64,000 bases of DNA from Ahaetulla prasina (GCF_028640845.1 NC_080541.1:162923502-162987501); one strand, 5' to 3'; shown: positions 12,977 to 24,984, counted from the stretch's first letter. Numbers and translations: made by a program. Notes: generated from the letters alone by a model not told the origin.

Positions 12977-13764
12977 GGATATGCATTTTTGGAAAGCTTT
13001 TCTTAGTTTTTCTCTTGAAATTTCCATTGTAAAGTTAAGTTATAAACATAAACAGTTATTAGGGGCTAATACTAAGGGGCATGCATAAGAGCACAAACGT
13101 GCCTACCGTTCCTGTCTTATTGTTTCCTTTCGTTATATCCAATTAATATAGTCATTACATACTTATATTCATATATATGCTTATATATTGTACAATTATT
13201 TCATGCTTATGCTTCTATATACTGTGTGACAAAATAAAATAAAAATAAAATAAATTATTTTTATCCTGATGAACCTCTTTAGATTTGTCCCTTTTTTAAG
13301 TTGTCCTTTATTTTTCCCTAGAAACTTTGGTTATTGTCAATTTAATGCTATATTTTATTGATAGACACACACGGTAGAAAATCTACATCACAAGGATTAA
13401 TGTAAACATTGACTTAATTTGAAGCTGACTTTGGCCTCCTTTCAAAGTCTACTCCATTTGCAAAATCCTCCTACTTTGCAGATGGATTTGTGTATTATTA
13501 AAGGCTATGCTTGAGCTCTGTCCTTTATGCTTGTGTGTTGTGGCATTGCATGCATGTACAAATGGGCTGACTTGCATCAAGGCAGCACAAGGTCCTTTCA
13601 TTGTTTCAGTGAAAACCTTCAATCCTGTGAGCACCTCAACTCAGATATTTAGAGTATGGTTTCTAAGGGGAAAAACACAAACTAGATGAAAGGATTCAAG
13701 TAGAAATTAGAAAAAAATCAAAAATATTTGATCAATGGAGGGTACAAAAGGAGAGAAGAATATA

Positions 13765-14308
13765 CAAGTGGTCCTCACTTATTGACTTATTGGGACCAAT
13801 GGATATAAAGTGAAATGTTTCATGACTGCACTGGATTGCTGCTGTGGTCATTAAGTGAATCAATATGAGCAAAATGCTAATGACCACAATTTGCAACTTG
13901 CTCCCGCTTCCCCATTGACTGCTTGCAAGAAACAGGCTCTGAAATTTGCAAATTTGCATGTGACTGTGGGACACAATCACTATTAAAAATGAGCTCTAGT
14001 TGTGAAGCACCTAAATCAGTGGTGGGTTGCTACCGGTTCATCCTGGATCGGGCAAACCGGTTATCGACAGCTGAAGGCTCCACCCTCCTGCCCAGACACT
14101 TCTGCGCAGAAGTGTTGCACGCAGAAGTGCACAAGTGCCCACGAGTGAGCCAGTTTTGAAACCTGCCCCTGACCTAAATCACAATCACATAACCATGGGA
14201 TGCTGCAACAGACACAAATTCAAATACCAGTTATAAACATACTTTTTCAGCGCCGTTATAACTTCAAACAGTTGCTAAACAAGGCAGTTCCTAAGTGAGG
14301 ACTACCTG
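13765..14308 (+). repeat. Dispersed DNA-transposon-like repeat, split by a hAT element
   Basis: The left end CAAGTGGTCCTCACTTATTG and right end TAAGTGAGGACTACCTG are inverted to each other. The interior has the same motif series as 6020-6346 (GTGGTCATTAAGTGAATC, GTTATAACTTCAAACAGTTG). The hAT element at 14017-14171 interrupts it and is therefore younger. Confidence 0.65.
14017..14171. mobile_element. Nonautonomous hAT-type MITE, 155 bp
   Basis: The element runs from CAGTGGTGGGTTGCTACCGG to TTTGAAACCTGCCCCTG and is flanked by perfect 8-bp copies of ACCTAAAT (14009-14016 and 14172-14179). Its interior has the small palindrome ACTTCTGCGCAGAAGT. It carries no coding capacity. Confidence 0.85.
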
Positions 14309-16513
14309 TTATTTGTAATCAAGCTGTTTCCTAATATTGTATAGTAGTGTTTTTATGTTTTTATTTTATTTTTTTATTTATTTATCCTTTTGCATATCAA
14401 TAGCCACTTTTTCTTTTTTCCTGTGTGATTATTTGTATTTAATTTTGAAATTATAATAAAAATGGAAATGGAAAAAAAATCCTAGGAATATCCATGTCAC
14501 TGGCTTAGTTGTTATATTCAGTTTAAGTTTAATAAATACAGCTTTTTAGATTTATTCGCCTTTATCAATTTGGAAGCACATGCATAAGGTTGATGTCTAA
14601 AGACATTTCTGCCACTGGATGAGTTAACTAAACCTTGAGTGAGGGGCAAGAAATTGTTCACTTTTAAGGTTAATTTGCACAGATACCTTCCTGAGGACAG
14701 AAGCGGGTAAAGTTATGAATTATGTAATTAAATAAAACAAGATTGGTGAAATTATGAATGCACCTACTGCCATGAGCTTGGTTAAGAATGATATATAGTA
14801 GCACAATTCAGTGCTACTTTTATAATCATTTTCTTTCAGTTACCATTTTTAAAAAACAACAACTGTGAAAATAGATACTACCAATTCGTTAAATTCAATT
14901 AAGAACTCCAGCCTCGATGACAACTTTGTTGGAAAAGTGTGTATAAAATCAGTACGTGAAATTCACCAGATCTGTTTGAGAGAAGAAATAAAATAATTTA
15001 TAGTAATAAAACATAAAAATATTATTTTTAGCTCCCCATCTGTCCAACTGCCCACAATTAGCAAACACAATTCCTTCCTGGCCTAGAGACCGCTCTGCAG
15101 AGCACATCAATGAAAGTTAAAACACATGCTCAGAGAATGCATCTGCTTTTAATCTGCAGCATTCTGAAGTCAACACAAATATTTTTGCTATTTTCCCTTT
15201 AACTTGCAACAGTTGCAAAGACTGTGGTGTGCTAAAATGGAAAAGCTGAAAATAAAAGACACTCAAAAAATTAGGAAAAAGAAGCAAAACTAATGCCTTA
15301 GTTTAAAAAATAAAAATATGTATTTTTAAAGAAGATTAATTTAACCCTGTAAGGACGAATAATAACCAAGATTAAGACAAAGGTAGACCCCAAGTGGGTA
15401 ATTAGATTTTGACCAGATTCTCCTCCTCTTGTGTTGATGTGATAAAACTCTCTGAAACCATGTCTAGTTGAGCATTTCAACATGTGAAATAAATGCAATA
15501 GTAATAATGTCTTGATGCCAATTCTGGTATCAAGAAGATTAAATTTGTATGCATTATAGAAAACTCCTTAATTAATGTAAAGATAACTATGAAGCATACT
15601 CCCAGCAATAATTTGTTACAGCAGATATAAAGGTACCAAAGCCAAATGTTGGAATTAGGTTCAGATCCAGGGCACTTTTTGGGGGTTGCATGGTTTCTGG
15701 TACACAACCACATTGCATGACTACTTATATTTTCCTTCCAAAATATTCCACCCACTTCATATTTTTCAATTATACCAATAAATGCTATATTGTACTGACA
15801 CATTTTGAACATATGAAAACCCTAGTCAACGTTCTCAGTTAAATACTCATCGGGATAAAATAGAAGGAAAAAGAAAAACCATGGATACATTGTGAAGCAA
15901 CAAAATTGAGGAGCATTTTTAAAAAGTGGTCCCTTGATTTTGTCTATTTCCTCATGGTGAATATTCATCTATACTTTTTTTTAATGTAAGTTTATTCCAA
16001 TTACCTGCATATTTATCATTCAGCAGTTCATAATGCCATTCACGAAGGTGACAGATATGACGGGAGGTTGAACCTCATCTTCTTGTAATTCTCTTTAGTA
16101 CTGTAACATTCACTACCTTCGTAGTATCTTTGTACACAATGGGGTTGGGATCATGATGTATCAAATGATACTAAGAAAGCAATTTGCATAGTACATTCTC
16201 ATGTCATTTGTGCGATGACATCATGGTCCATGAAGCATTATACTGGCTTGTAATGAATGCCCATGAATTCTGTTATTTTGATTGTTGATGCGTCTAAAAT
16301 CAACTTTTCACTCACATTTTTCTTTTTTCTTTGATGAAGTCTGTTGTGCATTTAATATATGAAGCCTGTTTATGAGATTTAGTACTCTTGAGTAATGCTA
16401 TAAAAATTGATCATTCTACAAGAGGGTGGCTGATCCAAGGTCACCAAAAGCCTTACTTTGGTGTAAAATGTACAAACATATGTTTTAATCTTTGGGTACA
16501 ATCCACAAGTCGA
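14309..16513. other. Intergenic sequence, nothing assigned
   Basis: This is AT-rich single-copy-looking DNA. The small frames at 15298-15812 have no recognisable domain and no splice context. I see nothing I can support here. Confidence 0.55.
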
Positions 16514-17321
16514 GTCATTGGCCCCTATGGAGAGGGTTCGCAACTTGGGCGTTCTCCTGGATGATCGGCTGTCGTTAGAAGAACACATGACGGCCATCGC
16601 CAGGGAAGCTTTTTATCAGGTGCGCCTGATACGCCAGTTGCGCCCCTTCATAGACCGGGATTCCCTATGCACGGTCACTCATGCCCTCGTCACTTCCCGC
16701 CTGGACTACTATAACGCTCTCTACATGGGGCTCCCCTTGAAGAGCACCCGGAGGCTCCAACTGGTCCAGAATGCAGCTGCGCGGGTGATAGAGGGAGCTA
16801 CTCGTGGCTCCCATATAACACCTCTCCTGCGCAAGCTGCACTGGGTGCCGGTGGTCTTCCGGTGCAATTCAAGGTGTTGGTTACCACCTTTAAAGCGCTC
16901 CATGGCATAGGACCGGGCTATTTACGGGACTGCCTGCTGCCACCGATAGCCTTCCATCGACCTGTGCGCTCACACAGGGAGGGTCTCCTCAGAGTGCCGT
17001 CAGCCAAACAATGTCGGCTGGCGACCCCCAGAGGGAGAGCCTTCTCTGTGGGAGCACCCACCCTCTGGAATGAGCTTCCTCTGGGGCTAAGATTACTCCC
17101 TGACCTCCAGACCTTTCGCCGTGAACTCAAGACCTTTCTGTTTCACCGCGCAGGGCTGGCCTAATACACTTCGGTTTTTAATTGGGTTTTTTAATCATTT
17201 TTCTATTATAATTTTTAAATGGGGTTAGTCAAATTGAATAAGATTTTTAAAATGTTTTTAAATCTATGTTGGTTGTAAACCGCCCTGAGTCCTTCGGGAG
17301 AAGGGCGGTATAAAAATCAAA

Positions 17322-17345
<24 letters not shown>
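16514..17345 (+). mobile_element. L3/L2/CR1-type LINE, 3' end, broken ORF2
   Basis: The fragment encodes the region after the reverse transcriptase core: ERVRNLGVLLDDRLS, then VTHALVTSRLDYYNALYMG, then GPGYLRDCLLPP, then SVGAPTLWNELPLGLRLLPD, ending FLFHRAGLA and a stop. A frameshift near 16858 splits it into two frames (16518-16910 and 16862-17161). The 3' UTR ends in a hairpin, CCGCCCTGAGTCCTTCGGGAGAAGGGCGG, followed by (AAAT)n. Hallmarks fit the CR1/L2/L3 group; the exact clade needs a search. Confidence 0.85.
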
Positions 17346-17372
<27 letters not shown>

Positions 17373-17373
17373 A
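17313..17373 (+). repeat. (AAAT)n microsatellite, LINE tail
   Basis: About fifteen AAAT units directly follow the LINE hairpin tail, as expected from the tail template of this LINE type. Confidence 0.85.
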
Positions 17374-17499
17374 TATTTATCCTATACATGAATAAAACAC
17401 ATCTCAGGGAATACTATTCTTTGTAGAGAGCTTTCAGAGAGAATTATTTATGTACTTAGCAGTGACCTTGTATGGGAAAATCTAATTGTGTTTATTAGA

Positions 17500-17592
17500 A
17501 GTGTAATCATTTTAATGTTGTAAACCACCCAGAGTTACCTATGACGAGGTAGATGGCAAATAAATTTAATAAACTAACTAACTAACTAAATA
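17500..17592 (+). repeat. Old LINE 3' tail
   Basis: TTGTAAACCACCCAGAGTTA followed by a TTTAATAAACTAACTAAC-type end resembles diverged tails of the same broad LINE group. Only the tail remains. Confidence 0.5.
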
Positions 17593-17632
17593 ATAAACCA
17601 TAGGGTTCTCTATTTCAGCCAAGAAATATCTA

Positions 17633-17656
17633 ATAATAATAATAATAATAATAATA

Positions 17657-17719
<63 letters not shown>
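17633..17719. repeat. (AAT)n(ATT)n palindromic microsatellite
   Basis: About eight AAT units pass directly into about twenty ATT units, so the tract is largely its own reverse complement. It abuts the tail of the minus-strand LINE at 17720. Confidence 0.9.
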
Positions 17720-19205
17720 TAATTTTTATACTGCCCTTCTCCTGAAGGACTCAGGGCGGTTCACAGCCAAATAAAACCAACAATAAATAGATACAATACA
17801 AATAAAAACACTAATAAAAAAACGTATTAAATTTGGCCCCTAAATTAAAATACATAAAACCATAAAACCCCATTTAAAATTACGAATAATAATACTAGTT
17901 CTATGCCAGTCCTGCGCGGAAGAATAAATACGTCTTCAGCTCGTGGCGGAAGGTCCGGAGATCAGGAAGTTGACGAAGTCCTGGGGGAAGCTCGTTCCAG
18001 AGGGTAGGGGCCCCCACAGAGAAGGCCCTCCCCCTGGGGGCCGCCAGCTGACATTGTTTGGCTGGCGGCACCCTGAGGAGGCCCTCCCTGTGTGAGCGCA
18101 CAGGTCGGTGGGAGGCAAACGGTGGCAGAAGGCGATCCCGTAGATAGCCCGGTCCTAGGCCATGGAGCGCTTTAAAGGTGATAACCAACACCTTAAAGTG
18201 CACCCAGAAGACCACAGGCAGCCAGTGCAGCTTGCTCAGGAGAGGTGTTATATGGGAGCCTCGAGTGGCTCCCTCTATCACCCGTGCAGCCGCATTCTGG
18301 ACCAACTGAAGCCTCTGGGTGCTCTTCAAGGGGAGCCCCATGTAGAGAGCATTGCAGTAGTCCAGGCGAGAAGTGACAAGAGCATGAGTGACTGTGCATA
18401 GGGAATCCCGGTCTAGAAAGGGGTGCAACTGGCGGATCAGGCGTACCTGATAGAAAGCTCTCCTGGAGACGGTCGTCAGATGTTCTTCGAAGGACAACCG
18501 CCCATTCAGGAGAACGCCCAAGTTGCACACCCTCTCCATCGGGGCCAGTGACTCGCCCCCAACAGTCAGCCGCGGCTGCAGCTGGCTGTACCGGGATGCC
18601 GGCATCCACAGCCAGTCCGTCTTGGAGGGGTTGAGCTTGAGCCTGTTTCTCCCCATCCAGACCCGCACGGCCTCCAGACACCAGGACAGCACTTCGACAG
18701 CTTCGTTGGGGTGGCCTGGGGTGGAAATGTACAGCTGAGTGTCATCAGCGTACAGTTGGTAACTCACCCCAAAACCACTGATTATCTCACCCAGTGGCTT
18801 CATATAGATGTTGAACAGGAGAGGCGAGAGAACCGACCCCTGCGGCACCCCACACATGAGGTGCCTCGCAGTCGATCTCTGCCCTCCTGCCAACACCGTC
18901 TGCAACCGGTCGGAGAGTTAGGAGGAGAACCACCGAAAAACGGTGCCTCCCACTCCCAAACTCTCCAGTTGGCGCAGCAGGATACCATGGTTGATGGTAT
19001 CAAAAGCCGCTGAGAGATCTAAAAGGACCAGGGCAGAGGAATAACCTCTGTCCCGAGCCTTCCAGAGATCATCAACCAACGCAACCAAAGCCATCTCTGT
19101 GCTATACCCAGGCCGAAAGCTGGACTGGAACGGGTCCAGATAGACCGTTTCATCCAGGTACTGGGGTAACTGACGTGCTACCACACTCTCAACAACCTTC
19201 GCCAC
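17720..19205 (-). mobile_element. L3/L2/CR1-type LINE with RT domain, one in-frame stop
   Basis: The minus strand carries the 3' part of ORF2. The first block (19205-18921) has LVDDLWKARDRGYSSALVLL, DLSAAFDTINH and LRQLESLGVGG. A TAA at 18920-18918 interrupts the frame, which then continues unchanged to 17901. That part holds GVPQGSVLSPLLFNIYMKPL, the catalytic YADD in QLYADDTQLYI, and the same C-terminal region as the copy at 16514-17345. The 3' UTR starts with the same CCGCCC hairpin. The endonuclease and the start of the RT are missing (5' truncation near 19205). Only the one stop was seen, so the copy is fairly young. It lies tail to tail with the plus-strand copy. Confidence 0.9.
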
Positions 19206-19315
19206 TTTTCATCTAAAATGAAAAGTACAAAAGAAATGAAGTTATATTAGTATAATCTATAATATTTCCATTTAATTTCTTGGAAGTTTTATTTAGAGGA
19301 TTTGAAACCCTAGAA

Positions 19316-19449
19316 CTGGGACGTCAAACTGGCGGCCTGCAGGCTGGATGCGTCACGCACAGGCCACGCCTACCCCAGCTCCGTGAAGGGGAAAAACTTC
19401 ATGAAACATCACATGATGTCAATGTGACACAGCGAGCTTGACACCCACG
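19316..19449. mobile_element. Nonautonomous hAT-type MITE, 134 bp
   Basis: The ends CTGGGACGTCAAACTGGC and GAGCTTGACACCCACG are worn versions of CAGGGGTGTCAAACT and its inverse. The flanks CCCTAGAA and CCTTAGAA form an 8-bp duplication with one change. It resembles the elements at 31554-31702 and 51735-51868. Confidence 0.75.
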
Positions 19450-20080
19450 CCTTAGAACAATTGGATGGGCAATCGGGCCCCTTTATGATCTGTGGATTCC
19501 CAGAATTCCTGACTCAGCATGTTGAAGTCCACAGTTGAAATCACAGCCCCCGCCCTAGAGAAATTATATATTTTTCAAGAAAAATGCAGGTAAGGACATA
19601 TCCAGTCACTATACTGTAGTCCTAATTTTTGTTCTGTTCTCAAAATGAAAGAGAAAAATATCAGCTCGCTAGATCATACGATATGAAATGAGAGACCTAT
19701 CAACCTCTTCCTGAAGTTTAGGGGAATGGAATAAAGCCTCTTCTATTAAAGAAATCATGTGGAAACAATGAAAGAAGTGTGTAATCTTAACGGCCTGGAA
19801 TTTTAATCATTGATGTGATCATCTGAAATACCATCAAAACATAAAGTGGGTTTTGCTGCAGCAAGATGCAGGCAGTCATCTGGTGAACAGCACTGTTGGT
19901 TTGTAAATGAGGAACAGAAGTAAGAGATGGAGAAAGGAAGTCTTTAATCCTTTACTCTCTTCATTTAATCCCCTTCCTGCCATTCCTCTTTGGAATATAA
20001 AAGAAGCTGATCTCTCTTTCTGTCTTCAGGTACATATATGTTGGTTGTTTGACTAGAAACAAAGATTACATGCTCTAGAG

Positions 20081-20236
20081 CAGAGGTATCGAAACTTGGC
20101 CCCTTGAAGAGTGGTGGACTTCAACTCCCAGAATTCCCCAGCTAGAATGAACTAGAAATATGAGCAAATTGCTGGCTGGGGAATTCTGGGAGCTGAAGTC
20201 CACCACTCTTCAAGGGGCCAAGTTTGGACATCCCTG
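20081..20236. mobile_element. hAT-type MITE with long inverted arms, 156 bp
   Basis: The element is flanked by perfect CTCTAGAG copies (20073-20080 and 20237-20244). Its two halves are long inverted repeats: CTTGGCCCCTTGAAGAGTGG on the left and its complement on the right, extending through the AACTCCCAGAATTC region. The transcript would fold into a hairpin with arms of about 60 bases. Confidence 0.9.
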
Positions 20237-20694
20237 CTCTAGAGCATTTTGAAAAGATGCTTAATTTTTGGCATGAAGGTCTACAACTCCCCTCTATTTA
20301 CATGCTGCAGTTAAAAAGTTCTGAAAACGGTGTATGCTTTGAATATGTATTTTTCATTTTTTGTCACTTTATAACTAATACAACATTTAAATGGGGCAAA
20401 AAAAATCTCCATAAATTTTGAGAGTTTTCAAACACTCTAAACATGTACACGGCTTATCTGAATCATCTATTCTTCAAAGACAGCCAAACTGAATGTATAT
20501 TTATATATAATATGCATATGCTAATTAATAATTGTTGCAGTCTAAATAGAAATATATATGACCATGTTTAGAATAACTATGCCCAGATGATTTACCCAGA
20601 TTCTATCTACTGAGGAGAAATTTGTGACTTCTAGGCTCCGTTTTCACTTAATTTTTAAATTGGTCTTGCACTAATATTCTACTACAAGTTTTTT

Positions 20695-21165
20695 TAAAAA
20701 AAGTTTTTTATTAATAATTCAAAATTAAAAACATTGGACATAGATAGGACATCACTGGTTCCAAGCATTTTCCAACACTTTAAACTAATACGTAGTAAAC
20801 TAATGATAATGTAATAATAAATTTCTTAAACCTTATACATTATTTACACATAATAAAATAATAATAATTTATACCTTATTTCTATACAATTATACATAGA
20901 TATACATAGATATACCTATCTATACAATTCACATACCCATTTATCTATAATAACGAATAAATATATATATATATATATATTTCTAGTCTAACACTACACA
21001 TTTGTCTTGACTATCCTCCTTTTATCTAACCATTCATAGAATTTTTCCCAGATTTTATAGTACAATGTTTTGCTTTTATCCTTGAGTTCCAAGGTGAGTC
21101 CATTTTTGCACAGTTGAAAATTTTTAGTAGTATTTAAATTATCTATTACTGCATATACTTACAGT
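20695..21165 (-). mobile_element. Possible L1-like LINE 3' end
   Basis: On the minus strand, the text near 21060 reads TGGGAAAAATTCTATGAATG, giving WEKFYEW, similar to the C-terminal end of L1 ORF2. It is followed by an AT-rich 3' region with an (AT)n tract near 20957-20981 and ends in an A-rich stretch near 20700. Stops interrupt the frame. The call is tentative. Confidence 0.4.
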
Positions 21166-21440
21166 GGCACAGATAGCTTTTGCTCAGAAGTGGAAAGAGA
21201 AAGATACCCCAACTGAAGAGGAAATACTATAAGTACTATCTAAACCCAATCTGTGATGACTGTACTCAGGAATTTCTTAGACACAACATGAGAAAAAGAA
21301 TGGAGTCATACAAGATTCCCAACCAAGACTGCCCAGGAGTTAAACACTATGGAGGAGCAGAACCTAGCCACTCAAGGTGTCATATAGCCTAGGGGTCTCT
21401 AACCTTGTCAACTTTAAGCCTGGCAGAATTCAAACCTGGC

Positions 21441-22042
21441 TGTTGTGGCCCGCCAGCGGCCAGCAGAGCTGGCAGCAGATTCAGACAATGCGGAGGTTGG
21501 GAAGGAACGTGGGCCAATCCTGGAGTTTGGGGAAGGCTCAGACGATAGCTCTGAGTTGGAGGCAGAGAGAGGGCCAAGGCCATCTGGTAGTTCTTTGCTG
21601 CCTCTGGAGTCTCCGGACTCTGACATCAGTGAGCCAGAACAACAGCATGAGCCTGTACCCAGTGTGCACATACGTAGAGCTGCCAGGAGACAGGAACAAT
21701 TAAGGAAACAGGGTCGACTTGGGAGTAAGGCTTGGAGATGGTTGGCCCCTCCCATAAGACATAAAAGAGAAGTGAACGAGACGTGAGCTTTTGCAGGAAC
21801 AATTAGTTCATCTGGCTGATTCAAGATTTGAAACTCCTGTTTGTGACTCTGTACCAAGTTTGGTCTTGTCCTGCATCTGGAAATTAGCTCTTTGGCAGCG
21901 TACCATGTGAGATAGGTGGGTGTTGATAACCTTCCTCTGAAAGTTTATCAAGCCTTTCAGATTGTAAATGAAAGTAATTTACAGCCGTATGAATTAAAAA
22001 GGTTTGTGCTGTTTAATTTCTAAGGAAGCTTAGGTCAGAACA
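21441..22042 (+). mobile_element. Possible solo LTR, 602 bp, with a 113-codon ORF
   Basis: The block starts TGTTGTGGCC and ends GGTCAGAACA (TG...CA), with flanks CTGGC and CTAGC as a possible 5-bp duplication (4 of 5). It contains ACATAAAAGAG (TATA-like) and an ATTAAA before the end, as LTRs do. An open frame at 21445-21786 is acidic and Ser/Glu-rich early (ADSDNAEVGKERG) and basic late (VHIRRAARRQEQLRKQG); I recognise no domain. Left of it, a worn hAT-like end (AGGGGTCTCTAACCTT) lies at about 21392. The LTR call is an inference. Internal retroelement sequence was not identified. Confidence 0.4.
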
Positions 22043-24218
22043 CTAGCCACTTCAATCCATTTCATGCAAAGCAGTTGCTAATTTTTTCTGCAAAGCTTCT
22101 GAGAATGGTAGACACCAACTCATCTGGAAAAGAAGACCCTCACTTCCTCAGTATCCTGCCTGGGCTCTGCCATCAAGGTAGAGGCTAAAAGGATTATTTA
22201 AGATAACTGGAGTTCAGACAACAGAAGATCTCTCTTAGGCAGACTTTCTCTAAAGGCCAGGCTGTTCAAATGTTTTGTCTTCCTGGTCTGAGGACCAACA
22301 TAGAGTTCCCTCCAGCAAGGAATTTAGCTCCCCAGACTTTTCTTCAATATGTTAAGGGTGTACTGCAGAAATGCTGAGCTTGTCTCACCATTGCAACCTC
22401 GGCAATGGGTTTAGCCATAACTGGGCCCATATAAAACTTCAGTAAGCTGAATCAAGAGCCACCTTGTATAGAGTGGACCAAGTAGGATGGTCGGGAGTCA
22501 ATATGGAGCAATGCTTCTATTTCGGGGCAGCAGTAATTAAGTCTCATCACTGAGATTTATCCTTGCTTGATCCTGACAGCTTCTGGGACATTCTAACCAG
22601 AGGGTTTGCAAATGGGGGTACTTAATGAAGTAGATACAACAGGAGGTATCTGCTAGGGAAACCCTATAATTCAGAACTTTCTGGAAGAAGGGAGGCTCTC
22701 AGCAGGTCCATACTGTAATGTGTCAATTGCAGCACAGAATTAATATGTAAGAACTGTAGCCACCATTCTAGCAGGGCAGAAAGCTCAGTTGACCAAAGTG
22801 GGGCCTCCCAATCTGTTTGACATTTATATCTTTCATCCCCAGACTATCATAATAGCTGCTTAGCCTGGGGCCTTTTATGATTCTACTAACATGATGAATT
22901 ACCATTGTTGCCTTTTCTAGAGAGCAGGCTTGGAACAATGCTTCTTCCTCAAATTGGACAGTTTATCAAGAAGATAATCTTGATCAATCATAGCCATAAT
23001 CAGTACTACTGAAAGTTGCTAAGCATTCAGAAAAAAATATACATCAAAAGAACTACGAGTCTCCTGTCTTCTGATATAACTAATTCCACAAAATGAGCAA
23101 GGTGGTGCCAGGCAGGAGATTATTTGTTTGCTTGTAGGAATATAGGACTGAAACATGATCGTAATTGCACAGTCAGCAATTCTCAACTTATATTTTACCT
23201 CGGAAAAGGATTTTAGCAATAAGTAAATGCCACTCGATTCAAACTAAGCTTCTTCAGAATCATGGTCATTAAAAAAAACAATCAAACTTACTCTCAGTAA
23301 GGTTTTACTCATCTCTTGGGCTAAGGTAGACATTAAGTCCCTCTGGATTTAAGAAGTCTAAACAAAAGTCTAACCTCCCCAGACATCAACAAGTGAAAGA
23401 TATCCAAAATAAGCAAACTGGAGAGAGCTCTATACACTTGCATTTGCCTGCCCAACCCATGATGAAAATGAACAGATGTATCCCTCAAGTCTTCTTCAGG
23501 TCTGCCACAGCATGCTCCTTAAGGTTCCTCCAGGCTTCCACAAAGGTCAGATATAAAATAAGGTTCCCCGGACAGGAAAAGCTCTATTGGAAAGATACAG
23601 TGATGGAATATATGCAATGAAATTTTTCATCTTTAGCAAGGTAAGTCCACCAATGAATTTTCAGTGGGCTGTTTTTAGGAGCTTTCCTGTACTTGTATTT
23701 CAGTAGTCTTCCTGCTTCTTCATTGTTCACATTTTAGGAGCTTAGGTATCCTACTCAACCAAAGGGGAAACTTAGAATAGTTTAGAATCTCAGTCATTCA
23801 ACTGATCTTTCTATAGAAGAGATCATTAGAACTTCAAAAGATACGCCAGACACATCAGTTAGAAATCATTCAGAGCCTTCAGAAAAACATTAGAATCCAG
23901 TAACTACCCTTACAGACTATTCTGCATTTGCAACAGGGTAAAATCACTAGTGATCCAGCCATGACAAGAAGCTTTCTTTTAAGCCACAATGAAAGGTCCA
24001 AAGAATATTTGACCATCTTCACCCACCATCGCCGCCATCTCATTGCATCTAATATTATATTTTCTCTCTACTTTTGTCTCCTTTGAACTCAGTAGTTCTA
24101 ATCAGGAGCCTATGGGAAAACCTGAAGTATTAAATTATTAAATTGATTAATTTTGCTGTCTTGGATGAAAATTACTGATTTACCTATCATTTCAAGAATC
24201 AAATTATACTTTTAGTGG
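22043..24218. other. Intergenic sequence, possibly decayed retroelement
   Basis: This stretch is less AT-rich than its surroundings. No frame holds a recognised domain. Some minus-strand fragments look protein-like but are broken in every frame, so a decayed retroelement is possible and unproven. Confidence 0.35.
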
Positions 24219-24226
24219 GCCCCATC

Positions 24227-24442
24227 CAGGGGAGAAATCCAGCAGGTTCTGACAGGTTCTGGGGAACCGGGAACAGAAATTTTGAGTAGTTCGGAGAACT
24301 GGCAAATACCATCTCTGGCTGGCCCCAAAGTAAAGTGGGAATGGAGATTTTGCAGTCTCCTTCCCCTGCCACGCCCACCACACCACACCACACCCACCAA
24401 GCAACGCCCACAGAACCAATAGTAAAAAAAATTTCACCACTG
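24227..24442. mobile_element. Nonautonomous hAT-type MITE, 216 bp
   Basis: It begins CAGGGGAGAAATCCAGCAGG and ends AATTTCACCACTG. The flanks GCCCCATC and GCCTCATC are an 8-bp duplication with one change. It belongs to the same subfamily as 34593-34823, sharing AGGTTCTGACAGGTTCTGG and ATTTTGAG.AGTTCGGAG. Confidence 0.85.
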
Positions 24443-24984
24443 GCCTCATCTTTCTTAAGGGTCCAGAGAAGTTACCTTCTGATGGGTGCAGGAAGATAAA
24501 TAAAATGCCAGAAAAGTCCAACAATATGATCACAGTTCCACTTGCTTTTTTCTATATATCACGTGCCTGGGCCTTTGATTGCACCATCAGGGTTATCACC
24601 AGTGGTGGAATTCAAATAATTTAACAACAGGTTCTGTCAGTGTGGCTAGGTGGTCATGTGACTGGGTGGGCGTGGCTGGGTGGTCATGTGACTGGGTGGG
24701 TGTGGCTAATTCAATGTCACTCAAATTAAGGGATGCCTCACCTGGCCCCTCCTCTCCCAGTCATTCCTTGTCACACCCAGCCTCAACGTATCTATAGTTC
24801 TGTAAAAATGTTGTTCATCTTTTTTCAACTTTATTATCTACATACCATAGCTGTACTTTCATAGAACACTGAAAGATAGAAATGGCTCACATGCTTTGCC
24901 CAAGAGTGTGATAGGCAACAGGTTTTTAAGGGTCTGCCAGAAAGAATGGGGAGGGGGGGCAATGTATTTTCCAAAGAAGCAAAA

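Noticed and set aside
18193..18681. A 162-codon minus-strand frame overlapping the LINE ORF2
   Set aside because: It is the shifted-frame shadow of the reverse transcriptase frame.
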